Part shown: positions 43,378 to 53,421 of the stretch, in pieces
Layout of the letters: the number at the start of each line of letters is the position of its first letter
Numbering within the stretch: position 1 is the first letter of the stretch
Assembly (NCBI RefSeq): GCF_039541075.1
Contig: NZ_BAABFN010000022.1
Location: forward strand, 248,001 to 312,000
Length of the DNA stretch: 64,000 bases
Direction: 5' to 3'
Source: Compostibacter hankyongensis
GTDB taxonomy: Bacteria > Bacteroidota > Bacteroidia > Chitinophagales > Chitinophagaceae
Notes under the pieces: generated by a model
Seen by the model: the letters and a program-made list of their open reading frames with translations, nothing else
The model's database searches: none
Told to the model about the DNA's origin: nothing
Made by a program: the position numbers and the translations under genes

Positions 43378-44853
43378 ATGCGCTTGAGTACCGCAGACAC
43401 TTTGGTGATTTCTATTTTCTTTCTGGCTATGCTTGCGATCGGAGTATGGTCTTATTTCAAGAACAAGAACTCTACGGATTATTTTGTAGCAGGCGGAAAA
43501 ATGCCATGGTGGCTTTCCGGTACCTCTCACCACGTCTCGGGATACAGCGGCGCCGTATTCGTAGCCTATGCAGGCCTGGCTTATACACACGGCTTTTCGG
43601 TATATATATGGTGGGCCTTTACCATCGGGATCAGCATCATTGTCAGCGCAAGACTTTTCCCGCGGATCTGGGTCCGGCTGCGAAAAAAGCTGCATATCCA
43701 GTCGCCTCTCGAATACCTGGCTACCCGCTACAATCTGCTGACCCAGCAGATCATGGCCTGGAGCGGCGTGCTGCTCAAGCTGTTTGATGTGGGCGCAAAA
43801 TGGGCGGCGATAGCCATCCTGCTCAACGTCTTTACAGGCCTTTCGGTATCCACCGGGGTACTCATTTCAGGAGGCATATCCCTTATCTATATCACTTTCG
43901 GCGGGTTCTGGGCCGTTATCCTGACGGATTTTACACAGTTCGTGGTACAGCTGGTCGGCGGCATCGTCATGTTTGTCGTCGTTCTACTGCACATGGGAGG
44001 CATCAGCGCTATATGGACGATGTGGGATCAGCTTCCTCCCGGACACGCGAAGCCTTTCAACAGTCCGTACACGGTCTGGTTCGCGCTTGCTTTTTTATGC
44101 ATCAACTTTCTGAGCTATAACGGCGGCACCTGGAACCTGGCCACTAAATATATCTCTACCAAAGACGAGGTACAGTCTGCCCGTGCCGCCAGGGTATCCG
44201 GCATACTTTATCTCATCTGGCCGCTGATCCTGTTCTTCCCGATGTGGGCGGCGCCCATCATCCTGCCGGGCCTGGAAAATCCCACGGAATCCTACGGATT
44301 GCTCACGCTGAAGCTGCTGCCTTCCGGACTGGTGGGGCTGGTCCTCGCCTCGCTGTTTGCGCATACCATGGCCATGACCTCTTCGGATGTCAATACCATC
44401 TCCGCGGTGATCACACGGGATATCCTTCCGGTCATCTCCCGCATACCCCGGGAGAGCGAGAGCCGGAAATCGCTCCTCGTTGCCCGCACCACCACCTTTG
44501 TCTTCACCCTGCTGACGATACTGGTGGCGCTGCAATACAAGCATTTCGGCGGCGTGCTCGGGCTGATCGTGACCTGGTTCGGCGCGCTGCTGGGCCCCAT
44601 CGCCGTTCCTATGCTGCTGGGTCTGCTTCCGCCTTTCAAGAAATGCGGTTCCACCGCAGCCATATCCGCCATCACCTTAGGCTTCCTGGCCTTTATCCTG
44701 ACCAAGACCGTGGAAATGAGCAGCATGGCCCTGGAGGTAGGGCTGCCGCTGGTTACCTCGCTGGCGACCTACATCCTTCTGGGGCTCGTTCGCCGCAAAA
44801 AGCCCGTCCCCGAAAAGGTAACCCATTTTATGAACCTGTTATTTGAAAAATAA
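43378..44853 (+). CDS. Sodium:solute symporter (SSS family)
   Basis: 491 residues with about 13 membrane helices. Typical segments: TDYFVAGGKMPWWLSGTSHHVSGYSG, RLRKKLHIQSPLEYLATRYN, and AMTSSDVNTISAVITRDILP. SSS members couple Na+ inflow to uptake of sugars, sialic acid, inositol or organic acids. In this locus it is the likely inner-membrane importer for the sugar or sugar acid made in the periplasm. Its stop codon TAA shares its last A with the next start (TAATG), so translation is coupled to the Gfo/Idh/MocA gene. Confidence 0.92.
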   Translation: MRLSTADTLVISIFFLAMLAIGVWSYFKNKNSTDYFVAGGKMPWWLSGTSHHVSGYSGAVFVAYAGLAYTHGFSVYIWWAFTIGISIIVSARLFPRIWVRLRKKLHIQSPLEYLATRYNLLTQQIMAWSGVLLKLFDVGAKWAAIAILLNVFTGLSVSTGVLISGGISLIYITFGGFWAVILTDFTQFVVQLVGGIVMFVVVLLHMGGISAIWTMWDQLPPGHAKPFNSPYTVWFALAFLCINFLSYNGGTWNLATKYISTKDEVQSARAARVSGILYLIWPLILFFPMWAAPIILPGLENPTESYGLLTLKLLPSGLVGLVLASLFAHTMAMTSSDVNTISAVITRDILPVISRIPRESESRKSLLVARTTTFVFTLLTILVALQYKHFGGVLGLIVTWFGALLGPIAVPMLLGLLPPFKKCGSTAAISAITLGFLAFILTKTVEMSSMALEVGLPLVTSLATYILLGLVRRKKPVPEKVTHFMNLLFEK

Positions 44854-45944
44854 TGAAGCAAGCGCGCATCATAGATGACCCTATCCGCACCGCACTGGCC
44901 GCCTACGGCTTGTCGGGAAAGGTTTTTCATGCTCCGCTGATCTCCGCCCATCCGGGGTTCGTCCTGAAAAAGATACTCGAAAGAGGCGGTAAGCAGCGCT
45001 CCAGGGAAAGACATCCCGGTCCGGAGATCGTCAGCGACTTCGGGAAGCTGCTGGAGGACGAAACCATCGAGCTGATCGTCATCAATACCCCGGAGCACAC
45101 CCATTTTGAGCTGGGCAAACAAGCCCTGGAGGCCGGCAAACATGTGATCGTCGAGAAGGCTTTTACGGTAAGCACCGCAGAAGCGCAGACCCTCATCGAT
45201 CTGGCCTCGGAAAAAGGAAAGATACTGAGCGTGTTTCAGAACAGCCGGTGGCACGGCGACTTTATCACGATACAAAAGATCGTGGAGAAAAGGCTGCTGG
45301 GTGAGCTGGCGGAATTTGAAGCGCATTTCGACCGGTACCGCAATACTATACAGGAAGATTCCTGGAAAGAAGAAGCCGTTCCGGGTACGGGCTCGCTGTA
45401 TAATCTGGGGTCTCATATCATCGACCAGTCGCTGGTCCTGTTCGGTATGCCCCATGCCGTATGGGCCGATATCCGTATTCAGCGCCCCGGCGGAAAAGTA
45501 TGCGATTGCTTCGAACTGGTCCTGTATTATGGGCAGCTGAAGGTGACGTTAAAATCGTCTTACCTGGTCCGCGAACCCGGTCCCCGGTACACGCTGCATG
45601 GTACCGCAGGCTCCTTTATAAAATATGGCGGCGACCCGCAGGAAGCCCTGCTGAAAGCGGGGAAATCGCCGCTTGACGAAGATTTCGGTCATGAGCCGGA
45701 ATCGCAGTGGGGAACGTTGAACACCCAATGGGAGGGATTGCATTTCTCCGGGAAGATAGAGACCTGCCGGGGATCCTATATGGGATTTTATGACAACATC
45801 TATGGGGCGATCAGGGAAAAAGCTTCCCTGGCGGTAACGCCCGTCCAGGCACAGCAAACCATTGCGGTTATTGAAGCTGCGCTGAAAAGCAGCGAGGAAA
45901 AGAGGATCATTTCGCTGTCCGAATCCCAAACGCAACACACATAG
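44853..45944 (+). CDS. Cytosolic Gfo/Idh/MocA-family oxidoreductase
   Basis: 363 residues, no signal. N-terminal Rossmann motif AAYGLSGKVFHAPLI, which is the pattern of the YdgJ/IolW-type subgroup (some are NADP-dependent inositol dehydrogenases). ETIELIVINTPEHTHFELG and GKHVIVEKAFTVS follow; the usual EKP is EKA here, keeping the lysine. The C-terminal domain has GTGSLYNLGSHIIDQSLVLFG with the active-site histidine. It likely reduces or oxidises a keto sugar or inositol delivered by the overlapping symporter gene. Last gene of block 2. Confidence 0.9.
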   Translation: MKQARIIDDPIRTALAAYGLSGKVFHAPLISAHPGFVLKKILERGGKQRSRERHPGPEIVSDFGKLLEDETIELIVINTPEHTHFELGKQALEAGKHVIVEKAFTVSTAEAQTLIDLASEKGKILSVFQNSRWHGDFITIQKIVEKRLLGELAEFEAHFDRYRNTIQEDSWKEEAVPGTGSLYNLGSHIIDQSLVLFGMPHAVWADIRIQRPGGKVCDCFELVLYYGQLKVTLKSSYLVREPGPRYTLHGTAGSFIKYGGDPQEALLKAGKSPLDEDFGHEPESQWGTLNTQWEGLHFSGKIETCRGSYMGFYDNIYGAIREKASLAVTPVQAQQTIAVIEAALKSSEEKRIISLSESQTQHT

Positions 45945-46036
45945 AAGACAATAAGATCAGGATCTGCAAGATTAAAACAGTACCGCAGTACAGAAAAAAT
46001 GAAGGTTCAGGTTATTTTTTAAAAAGATTTACTATC

Positions 46037-46056
46037 TTACGGGTACGTACCCGTAA
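46037..46056. promoter_or_regulatory. Operator site D, 20-bp perfect palindrome
   Basis: TTACGGGTACGTACCCGTAA is a perfect palindrome containing the same 14-bp core as sites A and C. TATCTTAC, a weak -7-like box, overlaps its left edge. It lies 33 bp before the first gene of block 3. Confidence 0.82.
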
Positions 46057-46088
46057 ATCATCCTTAACTCACCTCTAACTGCCACACT

Positions 46089-49000
46089 ATGAATCGATTT
46101 TTCTACCACAAAAAACCTCCGGTAGCAGGATGTATCCTTCTGCTGCTGCTCATTATCTCCGTCCGGGCCAATGCGCAGTCCCTATCCGGGACGGTGCGGT
46201 CCGAAGAAGGTGACCAACCTTTACCCGGCGTGACCGTCCAGGTAAAAGGAACTTCCAACGGCGGAACCACCGATGCACAGGGCCGATATAAATTATCCGG
46301 CGTGCAACCTAAGGACTCGCTCATTTTCTCCTTTGTAGGATTTCAGGAAACAACGATCGGCGTAAACGGCTTAGCCGAAGTAAATGTAAAGTTAAGACCG
46401 GATGTTTCCGCGCTCAACCAGGTAGTCGTAGTAGGATACGGCACCCAGAAAAAAATAAACCTGACCGGATCGGTAGACGTGGTCCCGAAAGACGTTTTAG
46501 AGAACCGCACGCCGAATAACGTAGCCGACCTGCTCAAGGGCACTTCACCGAATTTAAATATCACGATGAATATGAGGGGGGGAGAACCGGGAGCAGTCAG
46601 CTCATGGAACATCCGGGGAATGGGTTCCATCTCGGGCAATGCATCGCCGCTGATACTGGTGGATGGGGTGGAAATGGACGTAACCGATATAGATCCGGAG
46701 TCCGTAGAAAGTATTTCCGTGCTCAAAGATGCGTCGGCATCCGCCATTTATGGTTCAAGAGCGCCCTTCGGTGTAATTCTGATCACCACCAAAAAGGGAT
46801 CGAAAGGAGGAGTTCAGATACAGTATTCAAATAACCTGTCCTGGGCTTCGCCGATAAAAGTTCCCAGTTACATCGATTCCTATACCTGGGCCACCGCATT
46901 CAATGAGGCGAATGCCAATGCAGGATTGACCCCGGTATACAGCGATGAGCAGATGGGAAGGATCAAAGGATATCTCGACGGCACCTTCCCTTATGAATAT
47001 GATCCGGAGAATCCGATAGACAATATCTGGGCCGGCAGAAGAAACGGAAATGCCAATAATGACTGGCCGCAGATACTCATAAAAAACCATTCATTCAGTC
47101 AAAAGCATAACATAAATGTTTCCGGAGGAAACGACAAAACCCAATATTATATCGGTGGCAGCTTTATAGACCAGGACGGCATGTACGCATACGGCTACGA
47201 CTATTATAAAAGATATAATTTCCTTACCAATCTTTCTTCCCAAGTTACATCATGGCTGAAATTTAACTCAAGCGTAAAATATGCCAACGGCAAAACAGAT
47301 TTCCCCCTCGGCGAAACAACGGTAGGGCGGGAACACCAATTCAGGGAGATGATCATGTTCGCTCCCATGATGCCTTTCCATAACATAAACGGAACGATCC
47401 AATCTCCATTGGTCCGCCAAATGCAGGGCACAGGCAGGGACAAGACGCAAAAAAACGATTTCCTTATTACGGCGGGCGCCGAGTTGGAACCTGTAAAAGG
47501 CTGGAAGACCAATATCTCGTATAATTACAATTATATCGGGAACAGGTATGCCACCAACCCAAAGCCGATCTGGGTTGAATTAGGCACCGGAGAATTCGGC
47601 AATGTAGGCAAACCCGAAACAGGGTATACATCCACTTTCTCGGAATCTACCTACCAGCTGGCCAACATTGTCAGCTCGTACGAATTTACCCTGCAAAACC
47701 GCCATTATTTTAAACTCTTACTGGGCTATGAGCAGGAAGAAGACTATTACTCCGGCCTTTCCGCTACGGGAACAGACCTTATTACGGAAGACATCCCTTC
47801 CGTCAGCACGGCTTTAGGAGACAAAACGGTCGATGACCAGATAACCCATTGGGCAACCCAGGGCATATTCGGCCGTCTGAATTACAATTACAAAGAAAAA
47901 TACCTGCTGGAGATGAGCGCCCGCTATAACGGCTCTTCCCGGTTCGCCAAGGAGTCAAGATGGGGGTTCTTCCCTTCCGCATCTGTAGGATATAATTTGT
48001 CATCTGAAGAATTCTGGAATTCCATACAACCCTATGTAAACACCTTTAAATTGCGGGCGTCATACGGCTCTCTGGGAAACCAGAATGTAAGCAATTATCT
48101 CTACTTGCCTACCATACCGGTCCAAAACGAGCTGAACTGGATCATTGACGGCGAACGGCCGGCCTATGCCAGCGTCCCGGCATTGATCAGCGACGACCTG
48201 ACCTGGGAAACCATCACTACTTTTAATCTCGGCGTAGATGCAAGCTTCCTGGACAACCGGCTTATGCTGACCTTTGACTGGTATAACAGAAAAACCACGG
48301 ATATGCTGGGGCCTTCCCTGACGCTGCCTTACCCGCTGGGAGCCGCTACTCCCAAATCCAATAACGCTGAAATGAAAACCATCGGGTTCGAGATATTGCT
48401 TAGCTGGGAGGACCGCATTTCCAACAACCTCTCCTATAACCTCAAATTGGGAGTGGGCGATAACAAATCAACAATACTGAAATACCAAAATGATAAGGGG
48501 CTTGTCGACACATGGTACGCAGGAAAACCCGTCGGGGAGATATGGGGGTTTGCAACGGATGGGCTGATTCAGCAAAAAGGAGAAAGCATGCCCGATCAAT
48601 CCAAATACTATAAGGATTGGGGACCGGGCGATATGAAATACAAAGACCTCGACGGGAATGGCATTATCAATGACGGCAACCGGACATTGGATAATCATGG
48701 CGACCTCATCGTTATCGGCAATGACGCCCCCCGGTATAACCTTAGCTTTACAGCCGGCCTCAAGTGGAAAAACATAGACTTCAATATGTTCTGGCAAGGG
48801 GTAGGAAAGCGCAATTACTATCCGGACATTAATTCAACCGTGTTCTGGGGGATGACATCAGGATGGGCATCATCCGGTTTATACAAAGGCGCCCCGTCGC
48901 TGGATTATTGGAGACCTGCAGATGAAAAAAATATATTAGGCCCCAATACCGATGCTTATTTCGCACGTCCTTATTTTACCGCTGAAATGAATAAAAACCG

Positions 49001-49280
49001 TCAAGTACAATCAAGATATGTTTTAAATGCAGCCTATCTCAGACTGAAAAATCTTCAGGTGGGCTACACTATTCCTGCCAAGCTTTTGGACCGTTTTTTT
49101 ATCGATCATATCCGCGTCTATTTCTCAGGCGAGAACCTGCTGCTTTTATCCAAGCTGCCAAAGACACTCGATCCTGAAACGGCCTTTGCTTCGGATCCAA
49201 AATATGGCGGGTACCTCACCAGCGGCGTGATTTACCCGATCTCGCGGACGCTCTCATTTGGTATAAACTTAACTTTTTAA
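46089..49280 (+). CDS. SusC/RagA-family TonB-dependent receptor (block 3)
   Basis: 1063 residues: signal peptide ending RANAQ, CarboxypepD_reg-like domain (LSGTVRSEEGDQPLPGVTVQ), TonB-box-like LNQVVVVGYGTQKKIN, plug (IRGMGSISGNASPLILVDG) and barrel ending SRTLSFGINLTF. Its SusD partner starts 10 bp after. Compared with the SusC at 21166 the N-terminal domain is close but the plug and barrel diverge. It is directly under operator D. Codon and base use in 46900-51000 look somewhat more AT-rich than in neighbouring genes; this is an impression, not a count. Confidence 0.96.
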   Translation: MNRFFYHKKPPVAGCILLLLLIISVRANAQSLSGTVRSEEGDQPLPGVTVQVKGTSNGGTTDAQGRYKLSGVQPKDSLIFSFVGFQETTIGVNGLAEVNVKLRPDVSALNQVVVVGYGTQKKINLTGSVDVVPKDVLENRTPNNVADLLKGTSPNLNITMNMRGGEPGAVSSWNIRGMGSISGNASPLILVDGVEMDVTDIDPESVESISVLKDASASAIYGSRAPFGVILITTKKGSKGGVQIQYSNNLSWASPIKVPSYIDSYTWATAFNEANANAGLTPVYSDEQMGRIKGYLDGTFPYEYDPENPIDNIWAGRRNGNANNDWPQILIKNHSFSQKHNINVSGGNDKTQYYIGGSFIDQDGMYAYGYDYYKRYNFLTNLSSQVTSWLKFNSSVKYANGKTDFPLGETTVGREHQFREMIMFAPMMPFHNINGTIQSPLVRQMQGTGRDKTQKNDFLITAGAELEPVKGWKTNISYNYNYIGNRYATNPKPIWVELGTGEFGNVGKPETGYTSTFSESTYQLANIVSSYEFTLQNRHYFKLLLGYEQEEDYYSGLSATGTDLITEDIPSVSTALGDKTVDDQITHWATQGIFGRLNYNYKEKYLLEMSARYNGSSRFAKESRWGFFPSASVGYNLSSEEFWNSIQPYVNTFKLRASYGSLGNQNVSNYLYLPTIPVQNELNWIIDGERPAYASVPALISDDLTWETITTFNLGVDASFLDNRLMLTFDWYNRKTTDMLGPSLTLPYPLGAATPKSNNAEMKTIGFEILLSWEDRISNNLSYNLKLGVGDNKSTILKYQNDKGLVDTWYAGKPVGEIWGFATDGLIQQKGESMPDQSKYYKDWGPGDMKYKDLDGNGIINDGNRTLDNHGDLIVIGNDAPRYNLSFTAGLKWKNIDFNMFWQGVGKRNYYPDINSTVFWGMTSGWASSGLYKGAPSLDYWRPADEKNILGPNTDAYFARPYFTAEMNKNRQVQSRYVLNAAYLRLKNLQVGYTIPAKLLDRFFIDHIRVYFSGENLLLLSKLPKTLDPETAFASDPKYGGYLTSGVIYPISRTLSFGINLTF

Positions 49281-49290
49281 TCGGACGGTC

Positions 49291-51009
49291 ATGAATTATC
49301 TAAAATTATATATAGGTTTTATAGTCGGCATTTCCCTTCTATCCTGTAACGATGATTTCCTCCAACGCCCGCCGTTAGATGAAGTCACAGAACTGGATTA
49401 CTTTAAGAACCCGGATGACCTGAAAACCTATGTCAACCAGTTCTATAACAGTTCCATGTTTCCCCGCTACAATAATTATGGTAATGATTTCGACAGCGAC
49501 AACGAGATCGGCGCCACACCCGATACCCGGCTCCAGGGAACGCGGACGGTAGCGACCAGCGGCAGCATCTCATTCACCAATGTCAGGAGCATCAACTATT
49601 TCTTTGACCACTATCAAAGGGTAAAGGAAAACAACGAGCTGGACGCTTATAAGCAATATCTGGGAGAAGCGTATTTTTTCCGGGCGCTCATTTACTTCAA
49701 TCTATTAAAAACCTATGGAGATATCCAATGGATAAACACCGAACTGGGAACAAACTCTCCTGAATTGTATAATCCAAGAGATCCCCGAAATAAGGTAGCG
49801 GATAATATTATCGCAGCATTGGATTCTGCCGCCTTGTTCCTTACAGAAGACAAAACACGCGGATCCGGCCGGGTCAATAAATGGATGGCGCTGTTGATAC
49901 AAAGCCGTGTAGCGCTTTATGAAGGCACCTGGGAAAAATATCATGCGGGAACGCCTTTTGGAGTGGATGATCCGCAGCCCCAGAAATACTTTCAAAAGGC
50001 CGTGGATGCCGCACAGCAGGTTATGAAATCGGGGTTATATGATATTTATATTACCCATCATCCGGAAAAAGATTACAAAGATCTGTTCTCATTGCAAAGC
50101 TATGACGGCAATCCCGAGGTAATGTTCTGGCGTGAATACGACAACGGGTTAAGCAGGGGCGACAAGGATTTCACAAACGACAGGAACTTCCGCATGGAAA
50201 CGCCCAGCAGTCACACCATCACCCAACAACTGGCGGACGCTTATTTGTGTACGGACGGCAAACCCATCAGCCAAAGTCCCCGGTTTGCGGGCCATAACAC
50301 CCTGAAAGATGAAATGCAAAACAGGGATCCTCGTTTTTATCAAACGATAGCCACCCCCGATGAAATATGGAAGATCTTCCCTGACGGGTCCAAAAGCTAT
50401 TGGAAAGATGCTTACAGTAAACTTAACACAACGGCGGATTACAACGCCCCCACGGGGTACCTGATATTAAAAGGCTATAATCCCGACATGCAATACCATG
50501 TTCAACAGTATGAAGAAACCCCTTCCATACTCTACCGGTATGCGGAAGCGCTTTTAAACTATGCCGAAGCCAAAGCAGAATCAGGACAGATAAACCAGGA
50601 CGACATTGATATTTCCATCAATAAACTCAGGGACCGGGTGGGAATGCCGCACCTGATTATCTCGTCTATTCCCGCAGATCCGAACTGGGATTTCCCCGAC
50701 CTCTCGCCCCTGCTGAACGAGATCAGGAGAGAGCGGCGTATAGAGCTTGCCCTGGAAGGATTCCGCTGGGATGATATTGCCCGGTGGGCCGCTGCTGATG
50801 AGCTGATCATAGGCAGCAGACCCAAAGGTCTGCAGGCTGACCAACTCGATCACAATACTTTTCCTACAGATGAAAACGGGTTTCTTGATCCTTTTAAAAA
50901 TGCCATTCCCAACGGATATGGGTTTGTTCCTGAACGGGACTATTTAAATTCGATCCCGGAAAGTGAGATAGTGCTTAATCCCGATCTTGAACAAAATCCC
51001 GGATGGTGA
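49291..51009 (+). CDS. SusD/RagB-family lipoprotein (block 3)
   Basis: 572 residues. Lipoprotein signal (MNYLKLYIGFIVGISLLSC) followed by NDDFLQRPPLDEVTELDYF. The TPR-like segment EAYFFRALIYFNLLKTYGDI and the C-terminal LNEIRRERRIELALEGFRWD are family signatures. It is longer than the block 1 SusD (493), so the pairs are not simple duplicates. The 117-bp gap to the next gene holds only a spurious 30-codon frame. Confidence 0.95.
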   Translation: MNYLKLYIGFIVGISLLSCNDDFLQRPPLDEVTELDYFKNPDDLKTYVNQFYNSSMFPRYNNYGNDFDSDNEIGATPDTRLQGTRTVATSGSISFTNVRSINYFFDHYQRVKENNELDAYKQYLGEAYFFRALIYFNLLKTYGDIQWINTELGTNSPELYNPRDPRNKVADNIIAALDSAALFLTEDKTRGSGRVNKWMALLIQSRVALYEGTWEKYHAGTPFGVDDPQPQKYFQKAVDAAQQVMKSGLYDIYITHHPEKDYKDLFSLQSYDGNPEVMFWREYDNGLSRGDKDFTNDRNFRMETPSSHTITQQLADAYLCTDGKPISQSPRFAGHNTLKDEMQNRDPRFYQTIATPDEIWKIFPDGSKSYWKDAYSKLNTTADYNAPTGYLILKGYNPDMQYHVQQYEETPSILYRYAEALLNYAEAKAESGQINQDDIDISINKLRDRVGMPHLIISSIPADPNWDFPDLSPLLNEIRRERRIELALEGFRWDDIARWAAADELIIGSRPKGLQADQLDHNTFPTDENGFLDPFKNAIPNGYGFVPERDYLNSIPESEIVLNPDLEQNPGW

Positions 51010-51126
51010 GACCGGCCTGAACATTAAAAATACAAGCATGCCCCTATTCATAAAAAACATACCGATGAAGCCGAGGATGACACACCGTCTTGGACGGGAG
51101 ACCCATAAAAAGAGAAAAATTAACAG

Positions 51127-52320
51127 ATGAAATATATAGTAAGCATCCTCTGTATTAATCTGACCTTGTTACTGTCGTCAACCCGCTCAAAAGGGCAGGT
51201 CGCCCCTGTTCCCGACCCGGGGGGGCAGGCTGCAATTTGGGAAAAGATCGCGCCTTACTTTTCCCCTCCCGCGGCATATCAGGGGAAATACGGCTCCTAT
51301 CGCTCTCCCTTGAAATGCTATAACGGAGACACTGTGGAAACGGACCGGGACTGGGAAAAAAGACGCCGGGAAATATTAACGCAGTGGAACAAAATGATGG
51401 GAGAATGGCCTCCCCTGCTGAAAGATCAGCGCATGACGTTCCTGGATTCTTCCCGGAGGGACGGCTTTACACAATACCGCGTCCGGTTCAAATGGACCCC
51501 GAAGGAATATACGACGGGCTATCTGCTGATACCGGACGGAGAAGGTAAAAAACCCGCAGTAATCACCGTCTTCTATGAGCCCGAAACGGCCATCGGCCTT
51601 GGCGGCCCGGATCACCCTTACCGGGATTTTGCCTACCAGCTCGCCAGAAGGGGCTTTATTACCCTTTCTATCGGAACCACAGCGGCTACACAGGCAAAAA
51701 CGTACGCGCTTTATTATCCGGATATCCGCCATGCCGCAGTACAACCGCTTTCCATGCTGGCCTGCGCGGCCGCCAATGCATGGTATGCGCTTTCAAAAGT
51801 ACCGGAAGTGGATTCCACCCGCATCGGCATTATGGGACATTCTTTCGGCGGCAAATGGGCCATGTTCGCCTCCTGCCTGTTTGATAAATTTGCCTGTGCG
51901 GTATGGTCCGACCCCGGTATCGTCTTTGACGAAACCCGGGAGGCGGTCAACTACTGGGAGCCCTGGTATCTGGGATATCATCCCCCACCCTGGCGGAAAC
52001 GGGGCTTGATCACCAAGGACAACCCGGCGAAAGGATTATATCCCCGCCTTGTAAAAGCAGGATACGACCTGCAGGAGCTGCACGCGCTGATGGCTCCCCG
52101 TCCCTTTCTCGTTTCCGGCGGCTCCGAGGATACGCCCAAACGCTGGATAGCGTTGAACCATGCGGTGGCCGTAAACCGGCTGCTGGGTTATGAAAACCGC
52201 GTAGCCATGACCAATCGCCCCGCGCATTCACCGACACAGCAGTCTAACGAGATCGCTTATCTGTTTTTTACGTACTTTTTAAAATATAACGGTCTGACTG
52301 TAAAAAATCAAAAACCATAA
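51127..52320 (+). CDS. Exported alpha/beta-hydrolase (esterase-like)
   Basis: 397 residues with an N-terminal signal (MKYIVSILCINLTLLLSSTR, then SKGQV). The alpha/beta-hydrolase core shows a complete triad: Ser239 in GIMGHSFGGKWA, Asp335 in SGGSEDTPKRW and His367 in RPAHSPTQQ. The fold resembles dienelactone hydrolase or acetyl-xylan esterase-like carbohydrate esterases (TGYLLIPDGEGKKPAVITVF). It probably removes ester-linked groups from the substrate in the periplasm. The gene precedes two exported oxidoreductases, consistent with deacylation before oxidation. Confidence 0.88.
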   Translation: MKYIVSILCINLTLLLSSTRSKGQVAPVPDPGGQAAIWEKIAPYFSPPAAYQGKYGSYRSPLKCYNGDTVETDRDWEKRRREILTQWNKMMGEWPPLLKDQRMTFLDSSRRDGFTQYRVRFKWTPKEYTTGYLLIPDGEGKKPAVITVFYEPETAIGLGGPDHPYRDFAYQLARRGFITLSIGTTAATQAKTYALYYPDIRHAAVQPLSMLACAAANAWYALSKVPEVDSTRIGIMGHSFGGKWAMFASCLFDKFACAVWSDPGIVFDETREAVNYWEPWYLGYHPPPWRKRGLITKDNPAKGLYPRLVKAGYDLQELHALMAPRPFLVSGGSEDTPKRWIALNHAVAVNRLLGYENRVAMTNRPAHSPTQQSNEIAYLFFTYFLKYNGLTVKNQKP

Positions 52321-52331
52321 AATCTGTTTCT

Positions 52332-53381
52332 ATGCAACAAGCGTATAACCGGCGCAATTTTATCAGAACAACCGCCCTGGCCGGTGCGGCTCTGGGTCTT
52401 GGCAGCTACTCCTTACCTTTATCGGGCAGAAGCCGCCCCGCAGCAGGCACCCGTATCGGCATCATCGGCCTGGACACCTCCCACAGCGTAGCCATGACCA
52501 AGACGCTCAATGCCGAAAATGCAGATGCGGCCTTAGGGGGATACAAGGTAGTGGCCGCTTACCCGCAGGGCAGCCTGGACATCGCTTCGTCGGTAAAAAG
52601 GATCCCCGAATACACCGAGGCCCTGAAAAAGATGGGTGTGGAGATCGTGGACAGCATTCCCGAACTGCTGAAAAAGGTAGACGTGGTCATGCTCGAAACA
52701 AACGACGGACGACGCCACCTGGAACAGGCCCTGCCCGTGCTGAAAGCCGGCAAGCGGCTGTTCATCGATAAGCCCATTGCCGCCTCGCTGGCCGATACCA
52801 TCGTTATCTTTGAGGAGGCAAAAAAATACAATGTGCCCGTATTTTCCTCTTCTTCGCTACGGTTTATGTCCAGCGCTCAGGCCGTGGTTAACGGAAAAGT
52901 AGGCAAAGTGGTGGGAGCCGATGCATACAGCCCCTGCGCCCTGGAAAAAACCCATCCCGATTTCTTCTGGTATGGCATCCATGGAGTGGAAATCCTTTAC
53001 ACCGTCATGGGCACCGGCTGTAAGGAGGTGGTGCGGGTGCATACAGACAGTACGGACATTGCCATAGGCACCTGGGAAGACGGCCGTATCGGCACCTTCC
53101 GGGGCACACGCACAGGTCAGCATACCTATGGCGGTACGGCCTACGGAGAGAAAGGAGATGCCGTACTCGGCCCGTTCGAAGGTTATGAGCCGCTGCTCCT
53201 GCAGATCATAAAATTCTTCCAGACCGGCACCGTGCCCGTAAAGCCGGAAGATACCCTCGAGATATGCGCCTTTATGGAAGCGGCAGACGAAAGCAAACGA
53301 CATCACGGCGCTCCCGCCTCCATGGAAAAGATCTGGGAGCGGGCGCGGAAAGAGGCTGCCCGGAAATCAAGGAACAGCTGA
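52332..53381 (+). CDS. Tat-exported Gfo/Idh/MocA-family oxidoreductase, short type
   Basis: 349 residues. Signal with paired arginines (YNRRNFIRTTALAGAALGLG). The nucleotide-binding start GIIGLDTSHSVAMTKTLN is an unusual variant of GxGxxG. RLFIDKPIAASLADTIVIFE gives the conserved lysine (DKP), and DFFWYGIHGVEILYTVMG the histidine region. Members with Tat signals are exported with bound NAD and oxidise glycosides to 3-keto forms, or reverse that. Pairs with the next gene (40-bp gap). Exact substrate unknown. Confidence 0.88.
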   Translation: MQQAYNRRNFIRTTALAGAALGLGSYSLPLSGRSRPAAGTRIGIIGLDTSHSVAMTKTLNAENADAALGGYKVVAAYPQGSLDIASSVKRIPEYTEALKKMGVEIVDSIPELLKKVDVVMLETNDGRRHLEQALPVLKAGKRLFIDKPIAASLADTIVIFEEAKKYNVPVFSSSSLRFMSSAQAVVNGKVGKVVGADAYSPCALEKTHPDFFWYGIHGVEILYTVMGTGCKEVVRVHTDSTDIAIGTWEDGRIGTFRGTRTGQHTYGGTAYGEKGDAVLGPFEGYEPLLLQIIKFFQTGTVPVKPEDTLEICAFMEAADESKRHHGAPASMEKIWERARKEAARKSRNS

Positions 53382-53421
53382 ACATTCAACCATATTCATA
53401 AACATTTTAATCATCCGCATT

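Noticed and set aside
51040..51129. 30-codon frame between susD and the esterase gene
   Set aside because: Overlaps the next start and has no recognisable features.
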